Of a DNA stretch of 64,000 nucleotides, positions 49,725 to 57,552 are shown one piece after another. Source of the stretch: Holophagales bacterium (GTDB lineage Bacteria > Acidobacteriota > Thermoanaerobaculia > Multivoradales > Multivoraceae); NCBI GenBank assembly GCA_009837885.1, contig VXSP01000044.1, forward strand, positions 1 to 64,000, given 5' to 3'. Numbering within the stretch: position 1 is the first letter of the stretch; every line of letters begins with the position of its first letter. A model generated the notes under the pieces. The model was not told the DNA's origin. It made no database searches and saw only the letters and a list, made by a program, of their open reading frames with translations. The translations under genes were made by a program, and so were the position numbers.

Positions 49725-50824
49725 CCATGGGTCGGGTCCGGTCACTGGCGGGCGTTTGCTGCTTCGCGATCGGGAGCGCTTTGGGCGCGCAGGAGGCAAC
49801 CGTTCCGCCCTCGATAGACACACTCCTCGCGCAGGAGGGACGTGCGTACGAGCAGGCCCGCCAGGCCGCCCTCGAGCGGCCGGATCTCGTGGGCGATGCC
49901 CGGGCAGCCCTCGCGGGGTGGGAGTACGGGCCCGCGACCTGGCGGCGGCTGGTGCTGACCGAAGCGCTTTCCATGCATCTCGATCATCCCGAGGAAGCGG
50001 ACACACTGCGGAACCTGTCCGGATTGGACCGGGACCACTACCGGCACCGGCGAAAGCCCGGCCCTTCCGTGGACCGCGAACTCGGGGGATTGCGGCACGT
50101 CGCCCCGTTGATGGTCGAGCTGTTTCTGAAGGGCGTGGAGACCTACGAGTGGTCGAGTCCGGAGACCGCGGACGCGGAGGCGGCGGCCTTGCGGCGAGGG
50201 CTGCTCATGGCGGTCGGGGAGTCCGGGCACGCCGCGAGCGTCCACTTCCTTATCGATGTGGTGGAGGGCGGTTGCCTCTGCTGTGCATCCTGCGACGCGG
50301 CGCTGCGCGCCCTGGGCGAAACGGGAGATCTCCGGGCGCTGCCGGTTCTGCTTCGCGCCCTTTCCGGCGCGCGTGCCGAGGCGAAGACCGGGGAGATCGC
50401 TCTGGTGGTGTCGGCTCTCGGCGGTGTCCGTCACGATGAAGTGTGGCCCCACATCCGGGTTGAACTGAGCAATCCGGATCGCCTCGTGCGGGAGGCTGCC
50501 ATCCGCAGCGCCGCCGACTTCGCGAATCGCTGGCACTGGAGGGCGGATCCGGTGCGGGGTGAGCGAGTTCGGGCGACCGTAGGGTCTGCTCTCATGGATG
50601 TCCTCCTCGAGACGGAAGAACAGGGGCTCGTCGCGGCGCTTCTCGAATCGCTGGGTCTCGTGGCCACACCGCAGTTGCGGGACCTGCTGGACCAGAGGCT
50701 GGGGGACAGGCCCGGCAGACGGCCCTCAGGGTCTTCCGCCGCGGAAGCCGAGCGCGTCCGGCGCGCACTGGAGCGGGTCGACCGGGCTCTCGGACGGCAG
50801 CAGCCACGCGAGAGGGAGCGGTAG
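49721..50824 (+). CDS. Secreted HEAT-like repeat protein
   Basis: A 367-residue protein with a signal peptide (LAGVCCFAIGSALGAQ) and an all-helical body showing HEAT/PBS-type pairs: RALGETGDLRALPVLLRAL, LSNPDRLVREAAIRSAADF and LLESLGLVATPQLRDLLDQ. A cluster CLCCASCD near residue 185 could bind metal or form disulfides. HEAT arrays usually bind proteins. The ATG overlaps the deiminase stop (ATGA), with AAGGAGA upstream, so production is coupled to the deiminase and a partner or regulator role is plausible but unproven. Confidence 0.75.
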   Translation: MTMGRVRSLAGVCCFAIGSALGAQEATVPPSIDTLLAQEGRAYEQARQAALERPDLVGDARAALAGWEYGPATWRRLVLTEALSMHLDHPEEADTLRNLSGLDRDHYRHRRKPGPSVDRELGGLRHVAPLMVELFLKGVETYEWSSPETADAEAAALRRGLLMAVGESGHAASVHFLIDVVEGGCLCCASCDAALRALGETGDLRALPVLLRALSGARAEAKTGEIALVVSALGGVRHDEVWPHIRVELSNPDRLVREAAIRSAADFANRWHWRADPVRGERVRATVGSALMDVLLETEEQGLVAALLESLGLVATPQLRDLLDQRLGDRPGRRPSGSSAAEAERVRRALERVDRALGRQQPRERER

Positions 50825-50835
50825 CCGGGGTCGTC

Positions 50836-52596
50836 ATGGCGCGCGGGCGTCGCTTTGGGACGCGGCTGTTGCCGGCGATCGTCTACCTGATTGCCGCCGT
50901 TGCCGCCGTTGCCGCAGCCGGCGCCCAGGGCAGCGAGGCCGGCGACCGGGAAGCGCTGACCACGCTCTACAACGCCACCGGGGGCATGGATTGGGAGTAC
51001 GGTACGAACTGGCTGAGCGCGGCGCCTCTTGGCGACTGGTACGGAATCGAAACGGACGCGCACGGCCGTGTCGTGGTCGTTTCCCTGACGCGGAACGGAC
51101 TTTCCGGCCCGATTCCTGCCGCACTCGGAAGTCTCGACCGGCTCGAGCAGTTGTGGCTCACCGCCAATCGCCTGACCGGGGCGATCCCGCAGGAGTTGGG
51201 AGACCTCGCGGCTCTCGAGGTGCTCTCGCTTGCGGTCAACGAGTTGACAGGTTCGATTCCTTCGACGCTTCAGAAACTGACTGACCTCGAGCAATTGAAC
51301 CTCAACGACAACCGGCTGGACGGTTCGATTCCCCCCGGATTGGGCGGCCTGCCCAATCTCGTCGATCTGTCGCTGAACGACAACGGGCTGACGGGTCCGC
51401 TGTCCCTCGCCCGGGAGGACTACGGCAGCCTGCAGTGGCTGGACTTCTCCGGCAACGCGTTGACGGACGCCATTCCCTCCGAGCTGGGCGGGTTGTCCGG
51501 CCTGTTGCGACTCTCGCTGGGCCGAAACCGGTTCAGCGGGGAGATTCCACGGTCCCTGGGGGACGTGAGCCGTCTCAGGGAACTGGATCTCGCCGCCAAC
51601 CGGCTGACGGGCGCCGTTCCGGATGAGATCGCGAACCTCCATGACCTCGAATCGTTGTACCTCAATGGGAATGCCGCGCTTGGCGGTCCTATGCCCCTGG
51701 CTCTCAGGCATCTGCCGGTCCTCGGGTTCGTGGACATTCTCGGCACCGGCCTGTGCGCGCCGGAGGACGCTCTGTTTCGTGCCTGGGTGGTTTCGATCGA
51801 GTTCTGGGGTTGCGGCGGCCGGGTTCCGCCGCCTCCTCCGTCACCCTCGGCCGGGGGTTCCGGCGGCGGTGGCGGGTCACCCAACGAAGGAGCCGACGAG
51901 GACGACGGCGAAGGGCGCGAGGGCAACGGGAATGAAGGCGGCGGTGGAGCGACGGGTATCCCGCCCCGCGCGATGTTCGCGCCGGGGCGGGATTGCGCCG
52001 AGGGCCTCTGCCACGCGCGCACCGGTCAGCCGGTTACGCTGACGGATGCGAGCTCAGGCACGGTTCGCTTCCGCACCTGGGACTTCGGAGACGGGACGCA
52101 GTCGAGAAGTCGGCAGGTAAGCCACCGTTGGCGGGAGCCGGGCTTCTACGAGGTGAGGCTATGGGTGAGCGACGGCGCGAATGAGTCGGCCGTGTCGCTG
52201 ACTTTCCTGGTGGAAGCCTCGACGCCCGCGGGGAACTGCGTCGCGGATCCGCGGACCCGGTGCCTGCTGGATTCCCGCTACTCGGCAACAGTTGACTGGT
52301 GGGCGCCCGACGGCCGCGAGGACGCCGGGAGGGTCGTTCACGCCGGAACCAACGACTCGGGGCTGTTCCGCTTCTTCAGTGAGGAGAACTGGGAGGTGCT
52401 GGTCAAGGTGCTGGACGCTTGCTCTTTGAACCGCAACGTGTGGGTGTTCGCGGCGTCGACGACGAATCTCGGCCACTCGATCCGGATCAGGGATACGGTG
52501 ACGGGCGAGGAGCGTGTGTACCGCAACGAGCCCGGGCAGTCGGCGCCGGCGATCACGGACGTGGCGGCGTTCCCGGCGGGCTGCGCCGCGCCGTAG
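50836..52596 (+). CDS. Secreted LRR-PKD protein with C-terminal WFF/VKVLDG module
   Basis: A 586-residue secreted protein, 11 bases after the HEAT gene. Signal segment LPAIVYLIAAVAAVAAAGA; LRR N-cap DREALTTLYNATGGMDW; about eight plant-type leucine-rich repeats (LxxNxLxGxIPxxLGxLxxL, residues about 75-300); a capping WGCGGR; a low-complexity Gly/Pro/Asp/Glu linker; a PKD domain (TWDFGDGTQSRSRQVSHRW) and a terminal module (NDSGLFRFFSEENWEVL, VKVLDA, WVFAASTTNLG) very close to that of the exoprotein at 7250-11857. Likely surface binding; probably in one operon with the deiminase. Confidence 0.85.
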   Translation: MARGRRFGTRLLPAIVYLIAAVAAVAAAGAQGSEAGDREALTTLYNATGGMDWEYGTNWLSAAPLGDWYGIETDAHGRVVVVSLTRNGLSGPIPAALGSLDRLEQLWLTANRLTGAIPQELGDLAALEVLSLAVNELTGSIPSTLQKLTDLEQLNLNDNRLDGSIPPGLGGLPNLVDLSLNDNGLTGPLSLAREDYGSLQWLDFSGNALTDAIPSELGGLSGLLRLSLGRNRFSGEIPRSLGDVSRLRELDLAANRLTGAVPDEIANLHDLESLYLNGNAALGGPMPLALRHLPVLGFVDILGTGLCAPEDALFRAWVVSIEFWGCGGRVPPPPPSPSAGGSGGGGGSPNEGADEDDGEGREGNGNEGGGGATGIPPRAMFAPGRDCAEGLCHARTGQPVTLTDASSGTVRFRTWDFGDGTQSRSRQVSHRWREPGFYEVRLWVSDGANESAVSLTFLVEASTPAGNCVADPRTRCLLDSRYSATVDWWAPDGREDAGRVVHAGTNDSGLFRFFSEENWEVLVKVLDACSLNRNVWVFAASTTNLGHSIRIRDTVTGEERVYRNEPGQSAPAITDVAAFPAGCAAP

Positions 52597-52679
52597 GGGC
52601 GGCCGTCTGGCGATGGCGGCTACCTCGTGCCATGATCCAGCGTCCCGTCCGAACCGAAGCATCTGAAGGAGATTTCGTC

Positions 52680-53444
52680 ATGTGGTTGCGCCTGCGGCAG
52701 ATCTGTCTGGTAGCCGAGAAACTCGCCCCGGTCGTCGACGACCTGGAAGCCGTGTTCGGCATCGAGGTCTGCTTCAACGATCCCGGCATCGTTCGGTTCG
52801 GGCTCGAGAACGCCCTGTTGCCGATCGGCAACCAGTTGCTCGAGGTCGTGGCGCCGATCGAGGAGAACACCGCGGGCGGCCGCTACCTGGAGAAGCGCGG
52901 CGGCGACGGCGGCTACATGTTCATCACCCAGTGCGACGATCATGCTCCTCGCCGGCGCCGGGTCGCGGAGCTGGGGATTCGCCTGGTCAACGAGTTCGAG
53001 CGCCACGGTTTCCAGAACATGCAGCTCCATCCCAAGGACACCGGCGGGACGTTCTTCGAGATCGACTGCCAGACGAACGGCCTGGGACCGGACGGACCGT
53101 GGGAGCCGGCGGGAGAGAACTGGCAGCGTTGCCGCCGGACGGACGTCGTCGACGCGATCGTGGCGGGGGAGATTCAGACCCCGGACCCGGACCGGCTCGC
53201 GGCCCGCTGGAGCGAGATCGCGGAGATCCCGCTGCGCGATGTCGACGGCGTGCCGACGATTCCCTTCGAGAACGCCGACTTGCGCTTCGTGCTGCCGACC
53301 GACGGCCGGCCCGAGGGGCTCGGCGGCATCGATCTGCGCGCGGTCGACGCGGACCGCGCCCGTTCCGCCGCGAGCGAGCGGGGCTGCCTCGGCGCCGACG
53401 GCGTGATCCACATCTGCGGCACCCGTATTCGACTCGTCGACTGA
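52680..53444 (+). CDS. VOC/glyoxalase-like family protein
   Basis: A 254-residue protein with two vicinal-oxygen-chelate-type halves: MWLRLRQICLVAEKLAPVV, then VDDLEAVFGIEVCFNDPGI, ALLPIGNQLLEVVAPIEEN, MQLHPKDTGGTFFEIDCQT. The His/Glu metal pattern (QLHPKDTGGTFFEID) is present in the first half. It matches glyoxalase-like domain proteins of unknown substrate. Start: AAGGAGA eight bases before ATG 52680. The next gene starts two bases after its stop. Confidence 0.75.
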   Translation: MWLRLRQICLVAEKLAPVVDDLEAVFGIEVCFNDPGIVRFGLENALLPIGNQLLEVVAPIEENTAGGRYLEKRGGDGGYMFITQCDDHAPRRRRVAELGIRLVNEFERHGFQNMQLHPKDTGGTFFEIDCQTNGLGPDGPWEPAGENWQRCRRTDVVDAIVAGEIQTPDPDRLAARWSEIAEIPLRDVDGVPTIPFENADLRFVLPTDGRPEGLGGIDLRAVDADRARSAASERGCLGADGVIHICGTRIRLVD

Positions 53445-53446
53445 CG

Positions 53447-54250
53447 ATGAGAAACGGCACGGCGTCGGGCGGCCGCGCGTCGCTGGCGGTCGCTGCGGCT
53501 CTGGCGTTCTTCCTGGCTGTCGCCGGCGCGGGCTCCGCGACGGCCCAGGATCGCGGCGCGGCGGGCGGCGGGTCGGGCGCCTATGTCGGCGTGTTCGCCG
53601 GCTGGGGTGCTCTGGACGTCCGGCTCCTCGACGAGGACGGCTTCACGGCGGCGGACAGCCGCCCGGGCCGGACCTTCGACTACGACGACGTCGCATACCC
53701 GGTCGGCGTGGTCGCGGGTTGGGAGTTCGTGCCGCGACGCACGGCGATCCGCGTCGAGCTGGACGGCTTCGTCGGCGGCTTGCCGGGGGCGGCCCGCCAG
53801 GTGGATCCAGTGGGGCTGGACGAAACAGCGGCCTCGGAGTTGCGGTGGGCGGCGACGGCGCGGGTCGGGGCGCGGCGGTCCCTCGGACGCGCGGCCGCCT
53901 TCCTCAGTGGCGGTGTGGCGGTGGCCGGGATCTCCGCTTCGTTCACGGACCTCGACCTGGGCCCGGACGGGCGCATGGCCGTGGATCGGGACGATTCCTT
54001 CGCCGGCCGATCGACGCGGGTCGGCTGGGTCGCCGGCGCCGGCCTCGAGATGCCGTTCGGCGACGCCTGGACGCTCCGTTTCGAAGCGATGCGCATGGAC
54101 TTCGGCGAGACGGTCGACGAGGCTCCGAACGTGACGGGCGTCAACGCCGGCGTTTGTGGCCCAGGCGGGCTACCGAGCCCGTGCGAGTACCGGATCGACC
54201 ATCGGTTCGACCTGGCCCGGCTGGTCGTGGTTCGCCGTCTCGGCCGCTGA
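53447..54250 (+). CDS. Outer-membrane beta-barrel protein
   Basis: A 267-residue protein with signal peptide (LAVAAALAFFLAVAGAGSAT) and an OmpA/OmpW-like eight-strand barrel pattern: GAYVGVFAGWGALDVRLL, YPVGVVAGWEFVPRRTAIR, LRWAATARVGARRSLGR, VGWVAGAGLEMPFGDAWTL and FEAMRMDFGETV. It ends RLVVVRRLGR instead of a terminal aromatic residue, which is unusual for a barrel. Function unknown. Its last 81 bases overlap the 3' end of the convergent epimerase gene. Confidence 0.75.
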   Translation: MRNGTASGGRASLAVAAALAFFLAVAGAGSATAQDRGAAGGGSGAYVGVFAGWGALDVRLLDEDGFTAADSRPGRTFDYDDVAYPVGVVAGWEFVPRRTAIRVELDGFVGGLPGAARQVDPVGLDETAASELRWAATARVGARRSLGRAAAFLSGGVAVAGISASFTDLDLGPDGRMAVDRDDSFAGRSTRVGWVAGAGLEMPFGDAWTLRFEAMRMDFGETVDEAPNVTGVNAGVCGPGGLPSPCEYRIDHRFDLARLVVVRRLGR

Positions 54251-55489
54251 TCCTGTCCCGGCGCCGTTGCCGGCGTCGAGGCTGGCTGCCTTGTCCAGAA
54301 AGGCGGATCTCCGCCGGCTGCCGTCCCAGCGGATATCGGGAAGCAGCACGTCCCGCTTCGCCGCGATCCGGTCCTGGTGCGGCAGGAGGTCCTCGAGCAT
54401 CGCCCGGAGTTCCGAGTCCATGTCCCGGGTCGGCTGGTAGCCCAGGGCCGGCAGGTGATCGTGGTCCGGGTTGTAGTGGTGCTCTTCCATTTCCTTGCGT
54501 GGGTTCTCGATGCGCCGGATTCGCGGATCGAGACCCATCCCGGAAGCAACCGCGGCGACCTTGGCCGCGAGCTCCGAGATCGTGTAGGTCTCCTCGAACT
54601 GATTGAACACGCGGTAGTCGCCAGCTTCGGGCGGGTTGTCGACCGCCAGGGTCAGGCACTGCATCGAGTCGCAGATCGGCAGGAAGCCGCGGCGCTGGTT
54701 GCCGAGTCCGAACAGGGTCAGCGGCTCGCCGATCACCGACTGGCAGCAGAAGCGGTTGAGCGCGGTGCCGAAGGCCTGGTCGAAGTCGAGCCGGGTGTGG
54801 AGTGCGGGGTCGGCCGGGTGGTCGGCAGCGCTGCCGAAGAAGCGCGTGCCGTAGACGACGCCTTGCATCACGTCGGTGGCCCGGAGCCCGAAGATGCGGC
54901 ACGCGAACATCACGTTGTTGCTGTCGTGGACCTTGCTCCAGTGGTACCAGGAGCCGGCTTGCCGCGGAAAGGGCAGGCGGTCGCGGCGGCCGCGGTACTC
55001 GATCTCGAAGAAGCCCTCGGGGATGTCCAGGTTCGGCGTGCCGTACTCGCCCATCGTGCCGAGCTTGACCAGGTGGGCCTCGGGCGCCAGGTCGCGCATC
55101 GCGTAGAGCACATTCATCGTGCCTTCGATGTTGTTGCGCTGTACCCAGATCGCGTGATCCGCGTCGATCATCGAGTAGGGCGCCGATGGGCATTCGCCCA
55201 GGTGGACGATCGCCTCCGGCCGGACGTCTTCGAACAGCCGGTACACCACGTCCTTGTCGGTCAGGTCGCCCTGAACCAGGTGCGGACGCCGGTCGTAGGC
55301 GGACTCGAAGGCGTCGAGCCGCTCCTCGACGGACGCGACCGGGAGAGCGGAGCGGCCGCCCATCTCGGCGACCCACTCGCGGCGGAAGCCGGCATCGATG
55401 CCGGAAACCTCGTGACCGCGGGCAGTCAGGTACTGCGCCAACGGCCAGCCGAGGTAGCCGTCGATGCCTGCAATGAGAACGCGCGTGAT
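54170..55489 (-). CDS. UDP-sulfoquinovose synthase-like NAD-dependent epimerase (SqdB/SQD1 type)
   Basis: An extended SDR resembling SQD1, which adds sulfite to UDP-glucose to give the headgroup donor UDP-sulfoquinovose. Typical segments are HLGECPSAPYSMIDADH, KLGTMGEYGTPNLDIPEG, SWYHWSKVHDSNNVMF with YxxxK-like pair, RATDVMQGVVYGTRF and DYRVFNQFEETYTI. The Rossmann motif RVLIAGIDGYLGWPLA lies upstream of the first standard start (TTG 55441) in the same frame. ATC 55489, directly after AGGGGGTGA, sits where family members have Met. The C-terminal 27 residues are antisense to the barrel gene. A stop lies in frame at 55517. Confidence 0.75.
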   Translation of the reverse strand: MTRVLIAGIDGYLGWPLAQYLTARGHEVSGIDAGFRREWVAEMGGRSALPVASVEERLDAFESAYDRRPHLVQGDLTDKDVVYRLFEDVRPEAIVHLGECPSAPYSMIDADHAIWVQRNNIEGTMNVLYAMRDLAPEAHLVKLGTMGEYGTPNLDIPEGFFEIEYRGRRDRLPFPRQAGSWYHWSKVHDSNNVMFACRIFGLRATDVMQGVVYGTRFFGSAADHPADPALHTRLDFDQAFGTALNRFCCQSVIGEPLTLFGLGNQRRGFLPICDSMQCLTLAVDNPPEAGDYRVFNQFEETYTISELAAKVAAVASGMGLDPRIRRIENPRKEMEEHHYNPDHDHLPALGYQPTRDMDSELRAMLEDLLPHQDRIAAKRDVLLPDIRWDGSRRRSAFLDKAASLDAGNGAGTGSAAETANHDQPGQVEPMVDPVLARAR

Positions 55490-55621
55490 GTCACCCCCTG
55501 TTGCACTGTGCGGGGATCAGACCGCGTTCTCGGGTGCGAACCGGGAAGATTCCGTGAGGCAGTCGATTCTACCAGCGAGAGCGCGGGAGGCTGGCTGTTG
55601 CGGCTTCGACTGGGCGGGTGC

Positions 55622-55627
55622 TACCTT
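55622..55627 (+). promoter_or_regulatory. Candidate -10 box of a leaderless mini-ORF
   Basis: TACCTT ends eight bases before GTG 55636, the first codon of a 13-codon ORF that stops on the glycosyltransferase start. Confidence 0.35.
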
Positions 55628-55635
55628 CCGTTCGC

Positions 55636-55677
55636 GTGCTCTGGTCCGGATCAAGACCGTCCGCGGCTCCGGCATGA
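55636..55677 (+). CDS. 13-codon leader mini-ORF coupled to the glycosyltransferase
   Basis: GTG CTC TGG ... GCA TGA encodes a 13-residue peptide (MLWSGSRPSAAPA) whose TGA overlaps the ATG of the next gene (ATGA, 55674-55677). Its start is eight bases after a -10-like box, so it would be read from a leaderless mRNA. It does not resemble the downstream N-terminus. Translation unproven. Confidence 0.35.
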   Translation: MLWSGSRPSAAPA

Positions 55678-56738
55678 GGATTCTCTACGGAGTTCAGGGC
55701 ACGGGTCACGGTCACCTGGTGCGCTCGGCGGCGATGGTGGCCGGCCTCCGGAGCCGGGGCCACGAGGTCCACTGCCTGCTGACCGGTCGGTCTTCGGCCG
55801 CGTTCGCCGACCCTGAGATCCGGGCCAGCCACACGCTGCTCGAGGGGTTCACCGGCCAGGCCGCCGGCGGGCGAGTGCGGCTGTTCCAGACCATGCGGCA
55901 GTTGCGCGTGGTTCGCTTTCTGCGCGACGTACGCAGCTTCGATGCGTCAGGCTTCGATCTCGTGCTGACGGACTACGAGCCGGTTTCCGCCTGGATCGCT
56001 CGCCGCTGCCGCCGGCCCAGCATCGGCGTCGGTCACCTTTACGCATTCCACCGGCGTCTGCGACTGCCCGGGCGGACCGGGCCGGCCCGCTGGATGCTGC
56101 GCCTGTTCGCTCCGGTCTACACGCCGGTTCGGACCGCCGTGGGTCTGCACTGGCATCGATTCGGCGGCACGAATCTGCCGCCGACGATCAGTCCCGATCT
56201 CGTCGCGGCGGCCGCGGACGGTTCCGCGCGTGGCGATGGCCGGCGGTTCCTCGTCTACCTGCCCGCGGAGAGCGAAGAGAGCATCGTGGATCTTCTGGGG
56301 CGATTGCCGCAGCGGCGGTTCGTCGCCTACCGTCCTGTGCCCGAGCCGGTCGAGCGCGGCAACGTCTCGATTCGCCCCTACGACCGCAAGGCCTTCGTGG
56401 CCGATCTGGTCGACTGCGCGGGAGTCATCACGAATGCGGGTTTCTCGCTCGCCAGTGAGGCGCTGCACCTGGGTCGCCGTCTCCTTGTGCAGCCCATTCG
56501 CCGCCATCCGGAGCAATTCCTCAACGGCCGGGCGCTCAAGGCGCTGGGTCTTGGCACAGTCGTTGAGCGGCTGACGGCGGCCGGGATCGAGTCCTGGATC
56601 GATACTCCGGAGCCGGTTCCCATGGACTATCCAGACGTGACCCGCCACCTGGTCGACTGGATCGACGGGGGCGCCGAGCGTCCGCTCGGCGACCTGGCAG
56701 CCGACGCGTGGGACGAAGTCTCGTGGCGGCCGGCATGA
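55674..56738 (+). CDS. GT-B glycosyltransferase (GT28/MJ1255-like)
   Basis: A 354-residue protein starting MRILYGVQGTGHGHLVRSA, the GTGHGH loop typical of this UDP-sugar glycosyltransferase group. DLVLTDYEPVSAW marks the end of the acceptor domain. The donor domain shows FLVYLPAESEESIVDLLG and CAGVITNAGFSLASEALHL, with RHPEQFLNGRALKALGLG near the end. It has no Shine-Dalgarno; the overlapping mini-ORF stop may deliver ribosomes. The deacetylase gene starts on its stop (ATGA). Confidence 0.85.
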   Translation: MRILYGVQGTGHGHLVRSAAMVAGLRSRGHEVHCLLTGRSSAAFADPEIRASHTLLEGFTGQAAGGRVRLFQTMRQLRVVRFLRDVRSFDASGFDLVLTDYEPVSAWIARRCRRPSIGVGHLYAFHRRLRLPGRTGPARWMLRLFAPVYTPVRTAVGLHWHRFGGTNLPPTISPDLVAAAADGSARGDGRRFLVYLPAESEESIVDLLGRLPQRRFVAYRPVPEPVERGNVSIRPYDRKAFVADLVDCAGVITNAGFSLASEALHLGRRLLVQPIRRHPEQFLNGRALKALGLGTVVERLTAAGIESWIDTPEPVPMDYPDVTRHLVDWIDGGAERPLGDLAADAWDEVSWRPA

Positions 56739-57541
56739 GCAGATCGCGAGCGGCACGTCCGGCCGATCCGGACCTCGACTTCACCCTCGCTCACTACCGG
56801 GAGATCCTGGCCCGGATCACCTCGACCCACCGCACCTTCTCGTTTGGCGAGGCGGCTCCCCTGGGGGAGGCGCTGCTCGAAGTGGAGCACTTCGTCCTGA
56901 TGCGGCACGACGTCGAGTTCAGTCTCGACGCCGCGCTGACCCTGGCGCGGGCCGACCACGACGCGGGCGTGCGCTCGACCTTCTTCGTCCAGATCGGTTC
57001 GGACTACAACCTGTTCGAGGCCGACGGCGCCAAGGCGGTCGAAGAGGTCCTCGACCTCGGACACGATCTCGGCTTCCACTACGACCTCGGACTGCTGGAG
57101 CGTTCTGGCGGCGACCCGGTGGCGCTGGCCGGCCGGGCGATCGACCTGATCGAGGGCTTCTTCGACACGCGGATCCGGGCCGCCAGCCCCCACATGCCGA
57201 TGCGGTCGGGCCGGACGCTACGGATTCCCGGGGTCGTGGACGCCTACGACCCGCTCTACTTCGAGCGGATCAAGTACCTCTCCGACAGCACCCAGGTCTG
57301 GCGCGAGGGCGTGGTGACGTCGCTGCTCGACCGCTACGACCAGATCCAGCTCCTCACCCACGAGTACCACTGGACGGAGGAGGGCCTGGGTTGGGACGAG
57401 CTGCTGTTGCTCGAGGCCGAGTTCAAGTACCGCCGGCTCAGGCGCCGCGCCGAGGCGAACGTCGAACGTTTCCGGGAGGGGCTGCGCCTGCGGGCCGAAC
57501 GGGACGAGGCGTTTCGGGCAGCGCGCGGTGGGTCGAAGTAG
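56735..57541 (+). CDS. Polysaccharide deacetylase-like protein
   Basis: A 268-residue protein with the TIM-like deacetylase pattern: FVLMRHDVEFSLDAALTLA (metal Asp/His region), VRSTFFVQIGSDYNLFE, LGHDLGFHYDLGLLE (His motif) and ASPHMPMRSGRTLRI. Substrate probably an N-acetylated envelope sugar, given the flanking glycosyltransferase. The C-terminus is a charged helix (EFKYRRLRRRAEANVERF). ATG 56735 overlaps the preceding stop, so it is coupled. Confidence 0.75.
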   Translation: MSRSRAARPADPDLDFTLAHYREILARITSTHRTFSFGEAAPLGEALLEVEHFVLMRHDVEFSLDAALTLARADHDAGVRSTFFVQIGSDYNLFEADGAKAVEEVLDLGHDLGFHYDLGLLERSGGDPVALAGRAIDLIEGFFDTRIRAASPHMPMRSGRTLRIPGVVDAYDPLYFERIKYLSDSTQVWREGVVTSLLDRYDQIQLLTHEYHWTEEGLGWDELLLLEAEFKYRRLRRRAEANVERFREGLRLRAERDEAFRAARGGSK

Positions 57542-57552
57542 CCTTTGGGTCG

